64,000 nt of DNA from Spongilla lacustris (lineage: Eukaryota; Porifera; Demospongiae; Spongillida; Spongillidae): assembly GCA_949361645.1 (NCBI GenBank), contig OX442418.1, positions 2,090,797 through 2,154,796 of the forward strand, given 5' to 3'. Position 1 is the stretch's first letter. Every line of letters starts with the position of its first letter. Positions 11,431-23,250 of this stretch are shown piece by piece. The translations under genes were made by a program, and so were the position numbers. The notes under the pieces were generated by a model. The model saw nothing but the letters and a program-made list of their open reading frames with translations. It was not told the DNA's origin and searched no databases.

Positions 11431-12295
11431 AAACTAACGTTAAGAAACCAAAGAAAATATACGGAGCGCGAATGAATGCTACGGTGGAATACTCAGCAGC
11501 GATGCGTGTCGTGGCATAGCTATGGTCGTGGTAAGTGGTTACTGGTACATGGGTGTCTGTGCGCGTGTGCTTATATCACGTGTAAGGCAGGTTAAAGACA
11601 AATCTTTTTGTGTCAGATCTGAAGAAGAAAGGTACGTGCATGTGTTTTACATGACCGCTAGCGTTTTACCAAAATGACCGCTACGTTTGTTCTGATCTGG
11701 AAGACTCGCCATTGCAGAAACTGCATCCTGAGGTAAAAAAAATCGTATCATCTTAATTTTAATGTCATTTTGTTTCCCTCAGAATATTGAACTGAAGCAT
11801 TTTGCTCTTCTAGCGGACTGCTTCCTATATTGAACGTTGTAGTTACATGTATGAAGTGCTATTGCTGATTTTTTTATCACAATTATACAAAACGATCAAT
11901 AAAATTTTTTAATAGTATTCAGGCTTTGGGCGCGTAGGTTTAACCCTTCCTTACGGTTTATGAAAACACTATATTTCCATACGTATATATCATATTTCCT
12001 TCGCAGAAAACGTACGTAATTCCGGCTGTTCAGTGAAAGGAAATATCGTAAATCCGATAATTTCTAATTCCAGGAAATGTATCTAATTAAGGTATTTACT
12101 TGTGGTTTACTTGAACGTATACATAACTGAAATGTGGTCATTTCGTCCCGTGGATGCACTCAGCACACAACCACAGCTACCTACATAGGCCTAAATCACT
12201 TGGCCTAACCACATACCTAGTTGGGCGTGTCCCGACCTAAGTTAGCGTGGCAGAGGGAGATCTCTTTTGGCTACATGTAGTTCGACCGTGTATTT
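11431..12295. other. no gene seen
   Basis: No supported exon. Contains TAGTTGGGCGTGTCCCGACCT near 12219, a member of the GGGCGTAGCCCGACC repeat family. Confidence 0.4.
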
Positions 12296-12602
12296 GATCT
12301 CGTCCCCACGTATATATTTATAGTAACAACAGTGACGTTATTTAGAAGTAATTATTGTACATGTAATATCGTAAACGGGTATCCGGATATCGTCATAAAA
12401 AGGTATTCGAATAATGGGCGAATTGTCGATGCGGACGACGAATACCTAAGTACCTCCGAATGGAGATTCACAAACCGGTTATTTCGAATAGAGCAAATCC
12501 AATAATCGATTTTTCCGAGTAATGCTAAATTACTATTCGAACGGATAGGTTTTTGCGAATATCCGAATAACCCGAATAACCTGATAACCGGTTACACACC
12601 CT
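12296..12602. mobile_element. hAT-like MITE, copy 1 of a ~305-bp family
   Basis: From GATCTCGTCCCCACG to AACCGGTTACACACCCT this segment is about 95 percent identical over its last 230 bases to 22937-23250. The interior is full of short ATTCGAATA / CCGGTTA dyads. The ACACACCCT end matches the complement of the 6416 and 25920 termini. No coding capacity. Confidence 0.8.
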
Positions 12603-13221
12603 AGCTGGAACTGGACACGTGTGCCTGCCTTTAATTTGGTACGCTCAACACACCTGCCCATCTGTTTGGTTTTGGACTGCTTGATGAAGAAGTGCATGCC
12701 CTCTCCAGACCAGCTGACGTCTCGCCTGGTAGAGTGGATGTATTGAAGTAACTAGCCAAAGGCTTTGCATCAGACATGTACATCATTAGTGTGTGTGCTT
12801 TGGATCTTACATGACTACACCTAACAGTTTACATAGCATACAATGACCCTATTGTTGTTGAAAGTCTTGGCTGCAATAATGAAATTGTCATGTACATATA
12901 GACAATGCATGCACATGTATACTTGCTGTGGTTTTAGTTTAATCTTAATAGTTATCCTCATCTTCACCCTTACTCTCCTCATCTCTGTCTAAGTGTTCAT
13001 CACCACCAGTACCACCCTGGACCTATATATGTGCTTACATAGACCTATCCCTTGACCTACATGTATCTAGGTCTACCGAACCTATATAGGTTTATACTAG
13101 TAGCCTGGACCTAACTGCTTACATATAGGCCTATACAATGGATTTTTTTTAAAGACAACTTGAATTGGGAGTGTTCACCAACAATATGAAGAATACACCT
13201 AAAGTGGGCACACATATCACA
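12603..13221. other. no gene seen
   Basis: Contains ACCTATATAGG-type short repeats around 13020-13130. No coding region recognised. Confidence 0.4.
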
Positions 13222-13224
13222 TAC

Positions 13225-14773
13225 CACTGTGCAAAAAGTTTGTTATACGATAGTGTATATTTATGCGTATATTTGAGGAATGCGCAAAATATAACCTGTG
13301 TAGTATATTTAAAGTGTACGACGGCGTATATTTGAGAATACGCAAGTGTCAAATACGTCACCGTTTATATAAGCACACCTTCAAAATATACGATAGTGTA
13401 TTCTTAAGAGTATATTTGAATATACTGTAGTGAGTTATACTACTGCGTATATTTCATTCCATAAAATCCCACTGTTTACATAAGTATACCACAGAATTAA
13501 TTAATGAGTGGTCAGACCCGTACCCGGACCCACGTGAGGTAGGAAGCATCGAAGTCTGGGAAGGAGTGCTACTTTGCTTCTATTAATGCTGCTGGACGTC
13601 AAAGGCTATAGCTATATACATGGTGTACCCGTATATACGGCGGTAAATTTTGTGAGCGGTAGGCCGGGCCCATGGTGCATGGCTATAGCCTATGCTAACT
13701 CGCCAGTTGAGTTTGGTCATGTCACATCGGATCCCAGTAAATGCTACAATGGAAGCAGTAGAATGCCTACACAGTAGACCTCTATTGGACCCCTGTATAT
13801 ATATACAAATGTTTGTGTAGTACGATACAAAAGTGCTCCAATTAGAAATGTGGTTAACTAACCGTGCATGTGATTTTTTAGGCAGGCTATGCGCTATTTC
13901 ATGGTCGTGTTGATTTTAGTATGAACAGACAGAAGGACTGTAAGAATCGCGCTGAGATCAGGGTTTTGATCGTTAAATGGCAAAAGTTCGTCTTTCCAGA
14001 GTGTACAAGTTACCGGTATTATGTGTTGCAGTTGCTAAAGAATGAATTCACCTTTCTCTATTTGCACTAGGTTGGCCAGTGTCCTAAGTGTTCCCGTTCG
14101 GTTGAACAACCGAAATGATAGAACAACAGGCACAATGGAGCGCGATATAAAAAGGTATAGGCCTATTCATTTGTTGTGTTTTGCTAAGGTTTTTTTTTTA
14201 ACTTGCAGACTCCGACCGGCCGGTACGGTAAGTGTTTAACCCGCACTGTTCCATTGTTTTAAGTCAAACATCGGAGATAGGAGACAAGAAAGGTAAGCAT
14301 ATCACTTACCCGATAATGTATCTGTTGCTTTATATATAGAATCATGTATAAACAGAACGAGGATATGATATGTGGTGAGTGAAATATTTTTTATTTATTG
14401 TTCGTATTCTGTACAGGTGCCTTGGATCGAATATATGCAGATTGCCGCCTCGGACTGTTTGTTTGTTGTTTTGTTGTACATGTGCAAAATGATTAAATTT
14501 TAAATTGACTAAACTGGATCGGGAACGAGGGGTGGGAGTGGTAGGAGGATAATATACGGAATATGAAGCACTTAGTATACGGTGACCGACCACGTAGCCA
14601 CAAAGTGAATTCAACGGTTTGCTAAGCAACAACAAATGTCGCGTGATCGATTATATTTGAATAGACGCACCTGCGTATATGGTTCTACTGATACGCTGGT
14701 GTGTATATTTAAGGTGTATATTCAAATGTACGCTATAGAATACGCTATCGTATAACAAAGTTTTTGCACAGTG
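13225..14773. mobile_element. CACTA/EnSpm-like non-autonomous element, copy A
   Basis: Terminal inverted repeats CACTGTGCAAAAA...TTGTTATACGATAG at both ends, flanked by the 3-bp duplication TAC (13222-13224 and 14774-14776). CACTA-superfamily elements begin CACTA/CACTG and make 3-bp (sometimes 2-bp) target duplications. The subterminal 300 bases on each side are packed with repeated GTATATTTGAATATAC-type motifs, typical of transposase-binding arrays in this superfamily. A second copy in inverted orientation lies at 39440-40934. No transposase is encoded; short open frames shared by both copies are not recognisable. Confidence 0.88.
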
Positions 14774-15182
14774 TACTGTAGAAGAGAATGGGTTGACTTA
14801 TGTCCTTTGCTGCAACCCACACAGCAATTCAGGGCATTGATTCCGGGCCCGAGAGAACACGTAATATCGACCGGAAGAGCATGCTTCCGAGTTACGCGAG
14901 CCATTTCCATCCGAAACCGCGAGTGGACCGATTTCATACGATTGATTTCACGGTCCCGGAAGCTAATTTGTACGCGCACGGATGAGTTCGGATTAATTAT
15001 CGCACGCGTACGTGCAATTTTGAACGAAACCGGGCAAACACCGTACGAGGACCGCGTACTTGTACGTAAGAATTATTGTATGACGTATTGGCAATTGGAA
15101 GATACGTGGTTAATTTACGGGTTATGTCAATTAATTCCTTGTACTGAATATGTTGCAGGTTATTAAAAATATATAATTGGCT

Positions 15183-15873
15183 TCACACAGTACAAAATAA
15201 CATAAGCACAAAGTTGATTGAGAACTGGGACAGATCTGTATATAAAAAAGAAAGCATGAATTGGGCAACAATTTTGCCAGATGACCTTACCTCTCGGACA
15301 GTACACGCAGGGGTAACATCTGATCTCCATCTAAGAATAATAAAAATGAATATCACACTATTAAATCTAATTGTTTCACTTACCTTTCTTTGGTACCTCA
15401 CCGTGCTATTGAAGTGAATGCATAACTGGTAGGGTTTACCTTGTGCTACTTTCGTTCTGAACTGCACACAATTGGAATGGTCATGCATAAATGCGACAGG
15501 AGGCAGAGAAGCAATACATGCCACGATCTGTGTTGAAACGAAGGGAAAGTATAAATAACAACTATAGCGATGCTCTCTTACTTTTAGCGCTTTTGTTCAG
15601 CCACGCACCACTGAGGAATCCATTAAATACTGTTCCCGACGTTACGTCAAACCAGCGAAATGGTAAACTCCCAGGAACCGCTTTTGTTCAGCCACGCACC
15701 AGAAATCCATTAAGACTGTTCCCGACGTTACGTCGAACCAGCGAAAAGGTAAACTCCCAGGAACCTAGCTACTGAACATCGTTACCAGGGCTTACCTTGT
15801 GATGTAGCGTAGTACTACCTCCAGTAACCAATTTTAAAACCCCGCCAGAATAAGCATCGAAGAACGACTTTCC
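15183..15873 (-). CDS. gene X: unidentified protein, four 3' exons
   Basis: Four minus-strand exons with GT-AG borders and matching phases: 15796-15873 (26 codons, beginning GKSFFDAYSGG), 15384-15527 (48 codons, IVACIASLPPVAF to VRYQRK), 15291-15330 (40 nt) and 15183-15235, ending in TGA after a hydrophobic tail (FVLMLFC). The acceptor of the first has a very strong T15 pyrimidine tract. I do not recognise the protein. Its 5' end is unresolved: a short ATG exon starting MAHLSRQEF near 16030 is close to the shared promoter motif at 16079 but does not join in phase by any simple donor. The intron between the first two exons holds a tandem duplication. The 3' end lies about 400 bases from CACTA copy A, so the tail may be a truncated or altered version of a longer gene. 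Exon pattern is seen; gene status is inference. Confidence 0.5.
15588..15766. repeat. two-copy ~85-bp tandem duplication in a gene X intron
   Basis: The unit GCTTTTGTTCAGCCACGCAC ... GTAAACTCCCAGGAACC occurs twice in a row with a few differences and includes GTTCCCGACGTTACGTC in each copy. Confidence 0.85.
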
Positions 15874-16078
15874 CTGCAAAAAAAAAAAAAAAAGCCTTCG
15901 ATCAATTCAATCCATAATATAAGGCATAACGAGTGTAACAAAAGGTGTAACTCACCTGGCATCATAATAGTAGTCACGAAGCTATAATATAAAAGATATT
16001 CTATACGTCGCTGAATTCCTGCCGGCTCAAATGCGCCATATTACCACCCCCTTTACTTACGACCCGCCAAATATCTCA

Positions 16079-16094
16079 GTCACGTGAATTGGTC
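16079..16094. promoter_or_regulatory. E-box/CCAAT module shared with 41849
   Basis: GTCACGTGAATTGGTC contains a CACGTG E-box and an inverted CCAAT box. The identical 16-mer is at 41849-41864, upstream of the other unidentified minus-strand gene. The arrangement suits a minus-strand proximal promoter; function is inferred. Confidence 0.4.
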
Positions 16095-17270
16095 ATTGGG
16101 TAGTTTAATACATAATTCAATTAACTTTCAGCTAGCTCTGTACATGTACATACAGTATATGCGTACATGTAACAACTATAAACCAATCAATTGTATTAGC
16201 GGTCACACTGTAACTGGAAAGGTCACACGACGTCGAAAAAGTAGCATGCATTGCTTCACACCCTCCCTTCACCCGTAAAAGGCGTAATAACCGTATTGCA
16301 TATATTGATCTCTCGTCCAAACAATGCAACGCCATGCCCATGGCCGTTGTGCAACATATGCATGATCACCATATCATGATCATATTCGTGGATATCCACT
16401 CTCTAAATTTGTTATTGTGCCACGCCCATCATTGTATATTATTAATCGATTGCATATTTATATACTACTATAATATAGTGCAATGCAAGGGAAAGTGACT
16501 CCGGGAAATGTTTATGCATTACAGTTGTTTCATTTGTTAATAATGCCAGATACTGCATCCTTACATATGCATGTACACACATACATGTATGTATATGGAT
16601 GTGTTCCAATTAATAAGGCTGTATTCTTATAGCAGCGGACGCGTCAAATCAAGTTTTGATTCTATAAAGGGTTTTAAAATCCTCTGTAAAACCACTGTGT
16701 AATTGAACATTAAAATTATAATCACTTCATTAAATGCCATCCTTTATACTGATGTCGGCAAAGAGCATGATGTAGGTTGCTAAGTAGTCTTATTCGTTTC
16801 ATTTACTGGTAATGCATTATTAATTAGGTATCGTTAGCATATGCATTTATGTACTTTTATATAATAGAGAACCCCTGCATGTGTATGAGTTATATACTGA
16901 CGATATGTACCTATTGTAACTGTTTTAAAAAAAAAGATTATTTCATAAGTTTTTTTTTTACTTCTATAAGTAATGTATGACTGATATCAGTTTTAGTGTG
17001 TCATTAATCACACCAGGATAGAATAGATATTGTATATGTTGTAATGATCCGTTCCATTGCAACACCACACAGTACAATCCTCTCAGTTGCAGTTGCTACA
17101 ATGTCAAAGCATTCCTTACATTATTTCTCACATGCATATGCATTTCATATTAGTTTACAAATCCATTTGCAAACATAAAAAAGTTTAATATGAGTTTAAT
17201 GTATTAAATGTGCAATGCATCAAGCATTATTGTTGTGTTTTTCACTATTAATATTTGAATGCATAATACA
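16095..17270. other. AT-rich sequence, no gene
   Basis: No exon recognised. The piece 16640-16740 (ACGCGTCAAATCA ... TTTTAAAATCCTCTG) belongs to a palindromic repeat family also present at 48466-48625 and, inverted, at 60135-60285. Confidence 0.5.
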
Positions 17271-17343
17271 ATACTTAATGTACACATGATATGGGTACAA
17301 TCTTAAACATACACATGTAGCCTATAGTTAAATCAAAATAGAG

Positions 17344-17470
17344 AATGGCTGTGGCATTGGCCCTCACTAGATGGAGGTTGAGCCTGCCATAGATGTCTGC
17401 AAGTACAGCCAAAAGAGTCTGCATGTAAGAGTGGCAAGCTGTGATGCCAGATGAGAAATCACTGTTCTGA
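17344..17470 (-). pseudogene. C-terminal tail of the RT/zinc/endonuclease retroelement family
   Basis: The minus frame reads a tail IYGRLNLHLVRANATAIL that matches the tails ANARAIL at 60515-61024, 54743-54840, 51510-52753 and 63464-63496. Only the last 40 or so residues survive. The 3' flank ATCTTAAACAT...AGCCTATAGTTAA recurs at 63397-63421. Confidence 0.65.
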
Positions 17471-17639
17471 CTAACAGCAGTACTAGTAGTGTGTATACAC
17501 ACATCCATGGAATTGAGCTTGGTCAGGTATAAGGATGGAGGGGCGGAAAGGTGGTGGGGGTGGAGCACACACATTTTTTGCTTATTATATAAAAGTGGTA
17601 TGATAATATGCATTAGCTTCTGTGCGTTTTACTGTCCGA

Positions 17640-17831
17640 GCGTCCATTTTGTCAGAAAAATGTAAAAGGTTTTGAGTTTTACAGTCTCATTCCAGATCAG
17701 AATTGGAACCATTTCTGATGAATGTGCTTATATAAACCAGATATCTTCCATTTATGGCTTGTTGACATGTCTGGACATTGGATAGCAGCTGCTTGCATTG
17801 TAAGGGCTGACCTTGAAAGCATGAATATGAT

Positions 17832-17866
<35 letters not shown>

Positions 17867-18015
17867 AATGTACATGTAGATGTGTGAGTCAGTTTCTGCA
17901 TTCAATCTGTGGATACCTCTCTCCAAGAGGATCACAACAAATACCTAAAGTTCTGGCCTGAAAAGGGGCTTTGTCCCAACATAGGCAAGCTAACAGCGTT
18001 CTTCATACACCCTGG
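17640..18015. repeat. dispersed repeat, inverted copy of 9060-9735
   Basis: Reverse-complement match to 9070-9250 and 9523-9735, joined here around a (GT)n run at 17835-17866. Confidence 0.75.
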
Positions 18016-18337
18016 CTGGCTTAATGTACAGCATGTTGCTGGTGCCATGCATGTCAATAGCTCAGTACACATGTGTGCAATAAAACATTGTATAAGCCTT
18101 GAAATTGATTCATTTTAAAAGCACCTTTACAAGAATGCAGAAAATATTCAAATCAGTTTTAGTTTGTGTGATCCTTCATCCCTGTAGACATGTTCAGCTC
18201 CAACCTGTCGTGACGGATGACCAAAGCACTTCTAGTAATGTTGCACACAATCACATACACAAGCACACATCACACATATGAACACATGATACAATAAGTG
18301 CACATTACATGCCGCCACAAGCACCATAGTAATACGT

Positions 18338-19216
18338 AAGGGGTAGGGGTAGTGGTAGGTAAGGGGAGGAGTAGGGGTAGTGGTAGGTATGGGGAGGAGT
18401 AGGGGTAGTGGTAGGCAAGGGGAGGAGTAGGGGTAGTGGTAGGTAAGGGGAGGAGCAGGGGTAGTGGTAGGCAAGGGGAGGAGTAGGGGTAGTGGTAGGC
18501 AAGGGGAGGAGTAGGGGTAGTGGTAGGCAAGGGGAGGAGTAGGGGTAGTGGTAGGTATGGGGAGGAGTAGGGGTAGTGGTAGGCAAGGGGAGGAGTAGGG
18601 GTAGTGGTAGGTAAGGGGAGGAGCAGGGGTAGTGGTAGGCAAGGGGAGGAGTAGGGGTAGTGGTAGGCAAAGGGAGGAGTAGGGGTAGTGGTAGGTAAGA
18701 GGAGCAGGGGTAGTGGTAGGCAAGGGGAGGAGTAGGGGTAGTGGTAGGTAAGAGGAGCAGGGGTAGTGGTAGGCAAGGGGAGGAGTAGGGGTAGTGGTAG
18801 GTAAGAGGAGCAGGGGTAGTGGTAGGCAAGGGGAGGAGTAGGGGTAGTGGTAGGCAAAGGGAGGAGTAGGGGTAGTGGTAGGTAAGAGGAGCAGGGGTAG
18901 TGGTAGGCATGGGGAGGAGTAGGGGTAGTGGTAGGCAAAGGGAGGAGTAGGGGTAGTGGTAGGTAAGAGGAGCAGGGGTAGTGGTAGGCAAGGGGAGGAG
19001 TAGGGGTAGTGGTAGGTAAGGGGAGGAGTAGGGGTAGTGGTAGGCAAGGGGAGGAGTAGGGGTAGTGGTAGGCAAGGGGAGGAGTAGGGGTAGTGGTAGG
19101 CAAGGGGAGGAGCAGGGTAGTGGTAGGCAAGGGGAGGAGTAGGGTAGTGGTAGGTAAGGGGAGGAGTAGTAGGGTAGTAGGTAAGGGGAGGAGTAGGGTA
19201 GTAGTAGGAATAGGGG
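18338..19216. repeat. 28-bp minisatellite, about 31 copies
   Basis: Units of GGAGGAGTAGGGGTAGTGGT plus AGGCAAGG with a shorter variant (GGTAAGAGGAGCAG). Because 28 is not a multiple of three, all three minus frames stay open with the same Pro/Leu/Thr/Tyr-rich 28-residue cycle; the long open frames are artefacts. Confidence 0.95.
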
Positions 19217-19282
19217 TAGGCATAGTTTCATTTACAATGTAGCTTGGTGTGTGTGTGTGTGCGTGCTGTAGTAAACCCTTGA

Positions 19283-21066
19283 ATAAGTACAACTAAAGGG
19301 GGTGAGGCGTGCGGAAGGAAGGCCCCTCGTTACACTACTGCAGTGTTACATGCACTGGAGTGTAGGGACGAGTCAGTTACATTTTTTATAAGTACGTGGG
19401 GGAGGGAGGGGATTGAGCTGAGCCCACACAAAATCTACTATGTATCACACAGAGGCGCATATCACATACATGTATAAAGGCACTCATCACCCAACAAGCA
19501 CATATCACACAGGTACACAAATAAACATTAAAGTACAACCTACCACTTAGTCTACATACATTCTTATTACACCACACATCCCATACATCTCCATCGTGTT
19601 CCTACATCACCACTGTACACTTCCTCATTCACCATCATCCCTCCCCCACCCTCCATCACAACAACCCACCCACCACTCTACCTCCATCACCAGAATACCT
19701 CCATCACCACTATACATGTACCTCCATCACCACTATACCTCCATCACCATGCACCCAATCACCACTGTGTTCTACATCTTCTCCCCACCCACCATCACCC
19801 CAGTACCTCATTTTTCATCACATCACCACAGTACCCCTCCATCCACCGAGCATCCAACTGCCAACAACTCTCAAAATCAACTCAAACAAGCTGCATCACC
19901 CATTACACACGCTAAACACATGAAACAGTCCACCCGTCCACCAAAAGTAATTGTAGGTGTGTGGGGATATACATGTATATGAAGCTTGTGTGAGCAAAGT
20001 TAAAACAAAACTTGAAATGCAGTAAAGCTTCATTAGTGGCCTAGAAAATACGTGAATGGGTCAAAATAGGCTGCTCCTACAGATAAAGGCGTAATATAGA
20101 GTATGCGTGCAATAATTAGAACTAAAGGGGGTGAGGCAGGTGGAAGGAAGGCCCCTTGCGTTTGGCCAAACATTCTAATATGGGGAAGTACCCTTGTTAC
20201 ACTACTGCAGAGTTACATGCCACTGGAGCGTAGGAATGGGTCAATGAAATTAAGTACGCGGATGGGGAGGGAGAGAGGGGGGTTGAGCCCCTCAGCCCAC
20301 ACATACATGTACTCTATGCCTATACATGTATCACACACATATCACAGAGAGGCACTCATCACCCCATAAGCACTATCACACAGGCACACATAACATTCTA
20401 AAGTCCACACACCATGTAAAATAAATATCCCAAAGCCTATACATACCACCTACAATTTCCCACCACTTAGTCTACATAAAATCGTATTACTCTATACATC
20501 TAGCAAATCACCATCTGTTCCTACACCACCACCATACCCTTCCCCTTTCACCATCATCTCTCCACCCATCCATCACAACTGTACCCTCACCTACCATCAA
20601 CACTGTAACCTCCACCCACCATGATACCTCCATCACCACTATACCCCTCCATCACCCAACCACAACTGTGTTCTACATGTACATCACTATTTCACCCTCT
20701 CCCCACCCACCATCACCCCAGTACCTCCACTTTTCATCACATCACCACAGTACCACTCCCACCATACAACTGTCAACAACTCTCAACATGATGTCATCTA
20801 GATTCACCTAGCAAACAACACAAACTATATTCAAACAAGCTGCATCATCCATTACATAAGCTAAACGCATGAAACAGTCCAAAAGTAATTGTAGGTGTAT
20901 GGGATATATATGAAGCTTGTGTGAGCAAAGTTAAAACATACCTTGTAATGCAGTAAAGCTTCATTAGTGGCCTAGAAAATACGTGAATCGGTCAAAAAGA
21001 AGCTGCTCCTATAGATAAAGGCGTATTCAAACAGAATATAGTATGCGCGTGCAATAATTAGAACTC
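19283..21066. repeat. tandem duplication of an ~0.85-0.95 kb unit
   Basis: The unit starts AACTAAAGGGGGTGAGGC (about 19288 and 20119) and ends CGTGCAATAATTAGAACT (about 20107-20124 and 21049-21066). Both copies contain a CACC/CATC-rich low-complexity middle and the same 3' block (GAAGCTTGTGTGAGCAAAG). Copy 2 is longer. No gene was recognised in either. Confidence 0.85.
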
Positions 21067-22700
21067 ACTCCAAACTTTGCCTTGGTCAGCTGCTGTTTAT
21101 TATATTTCTAGCTCTAGCGTAACACAAGGACATTTGTAAAAAGATACATAAGAAAAGAACTCTTACTTTGAACAGAGATAATAAATATTTGAATTAGGAC
21201 TGAAAATACGAAAGTCCTGTCTTTGCATCGGAGCCGATGAATATCTATACAAAGTAGGGATTGGAACAAAGCACAGGTCTTATAATACGTAGAAGATACT
21301 GTACTAATGGTAGAAAGAAACTTGCCACTGCTTCTGCTATTGTTAACATCTCAAGTTCATATCACTTACGAAAATATTCTACGGCCTAGCACGAATATTT
21401 AGATTAGCCCGGGTAAATGAAATTCTCGTACAGTTTCGGACGGTACTGTTTCAAAAAATTCATCCTTCCGGTGATCGTGTATGCACGTTTCGTTATCTAC
21501 ACGGATGCGTGACTGAATCCGATATTTGCAATGACCCGCGAGCGGACGCCTGAATTGCTGTGCCAACATTAACAAGCGTCTTCTTTTGGATAAACACTCC
21601 ACAACACTAGAAACTATTCTTCCATTCTGGAAAGCATGGTATTATTCAGTTTGCAGTTTAAAAAAACGCAATTAACTTACATTGATCCTTTCAGTCAGAT
21701 ACATGTAGTACTAGTTATTTGACTCGTGCTATAAAATGAAAGCCGGGGCCAGCTGTGTGAATGAATGAAAAATCGTGTACATGTATCTACAAAACACCTA
21801 CATGGAAATCTCTACTTGATAAACAGAAGCCATGTTAAAACTGTTAATTGACCTGGGCAGACCTTTTTTATTGATGACACTAACAAGTACATGCCTGTGA
21901 CCTCTCAGTCACGTGGATACACAAGGCGGGTCAACTGATGTACATCTAACCCAAATACTTATTGTATCATGCACTCAGTCGAATTCGAACGTACCTATTG
22001 GGTTTGGTAGCTTTCCAAGCCTATTACCCCTGCGGTAGCATTTTTTTCCAGCAGCATGTTTGGTTGACGGTCGTGCGTTCTTGGAATCACATTCTTTTCG
22101 CTGAAGGAGAAGCGATGGAATCGTCCCGATGTTCTGCACTCTTCATGGCTCGTTTTATCGTTGCCTCTTTAAAGTTTAGTTTAGGCTCAAGGATTTTTAG
22201 TAAATAGTGCTAGTACCCAAACCGGATACGTGCCACAATTAATTTCACTAGGTTAATTACAACTAATAGGTGTAGTGCCCAGACCGTACACATTGGTATA
22301 CAGCTACAGTGTACTGGAGCCAAATATGACCAAGTTCTTAATTATTTGATCGTTTTGAGTCCTGTCAGATACAGGATGCTTAAATATACGTCATTTGCTA
22401 ACAAAACCACCGATACATACAATGTAGCCTCGAGACGTTTCGACCACAGAAGCGAGAATGCCAACGAATTCTGAAGCCATTGGTGTAATTTTCATTTCTT
22501 AAAAGTGTTCCTATCCCGAGTTATGCGTGGTCAAGAACAACAAGAAGAAGAAGAAGATGAAGAACGAGAAATACGTGGGACTGGGTACGAGTTTCGAAAA
22601 TAGTTTTGCTCTCTACAACCACGCGGTTTCGTGACATCAAACAAACACGAAACTGCTTGTTGTTGCCTTCTTGTACGATGACGACAACAAGGTAAGCCAT
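21067..22700. other. no gene seen
   Basis: Several short open frames (for example 21399-21602 minus and 21962-22207 plus) show no known family or exon chain. An AAG/GAA-rich stretch is at 22538-22570. Confidence 0.4.
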
Positions 22701-22824
22701 TAGTCTCGTACCCAGACCCAGATTTTCACAGTTGCGCGGATGGATTACATCACCGCTACGTTCACGTAGCGGTGATGTAATCCATCCGCGCAACTGTGAA
22801 AATCTGGGTCTGGGTACGAGACTA
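22701..22824. repeat. perfect palindrome, 60-bp arms, 4-base loop
   Basis: The arms 22701-22760 and 22765-22824 are exact reverse complements, ends TAGTCTCGTACCCAGACC / GGTCTGGGTACGAGACTA, loop TTCA. A diverged relative lies at 24568-24660 with the same outer words. Probably a young foldback MITE; the outer TA could be a target duplication. Confidence 0.9.
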
Positions 22825-22859
22825 GTAAGCCATCCGCTCGTCAGGAGTCTTGTTAGAAG

Positions 22860-22936
22860 CGGGTCGCGTTTTTTTAATGACATTCATAATCGGGGTCAAA
22901 TCCTATATGAGAGTTACTAACGTAACTCTCGATATG
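22860..22936. repeat. short dispersed repeat, inverted relative at 28990-29070
   Basis: CAAATCCTATATGAGAGTTACTAACGTAACTCTCG region matches the reverse complement of 28990-29070. It is a small inverted repeat (GAGAGTTAC/GTAACTCTC). Confidence 0.6.
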
Positions 22937-23250
22937 ATCTCGTCCCCACGTAGTAATAACAAAAGTGACGTGAATTAACGTTACGTTTTAAATTGGATGT
23001 GTACTTGTAATATCGTAAGCGCGTATCCGGATATCGTCATAAAAAGGTATTCGAATAATGGGCGAATTGTCGATGCGGACGACGAATACCTAAGTACCTC
23101 CGAATGGAGATTCACAAACCGGTTATTTCGAATACAACAAATCCAATAATCGATTTTTCCGAGTAATGCTAATTTACTATTCGAACGGATAGGTTTTTGC
23201 GAATATCCGAATAACCCGAATAACCTGATAACCGGTTACACACCCTAACC
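22937..23250. mobile_element. hAT-like MITE, copy 2
   Basis: Near-identical to 12296-12602 from GTATCCGGATATCGTCAT to AACCGGTTACACACCCT. Same orientation as copy 1. Confidence 0.8.

Noticed and set aside
14771..15166. 131-codon plus-strand frame overlapping the end of CACTA copy A
   Set aside because: No known family, begins inside the transposon end at a GTG, and overlaps gene X 3' exons on the other strand.
18232..19292. 340-, 308- and 271-codon minus-strand frames rich in Pro/Leu/Thr/Tyr
   Set aside because: A 28-bp tandem unit with no stop in any minus frame produces all three; no start context or splice evidence.
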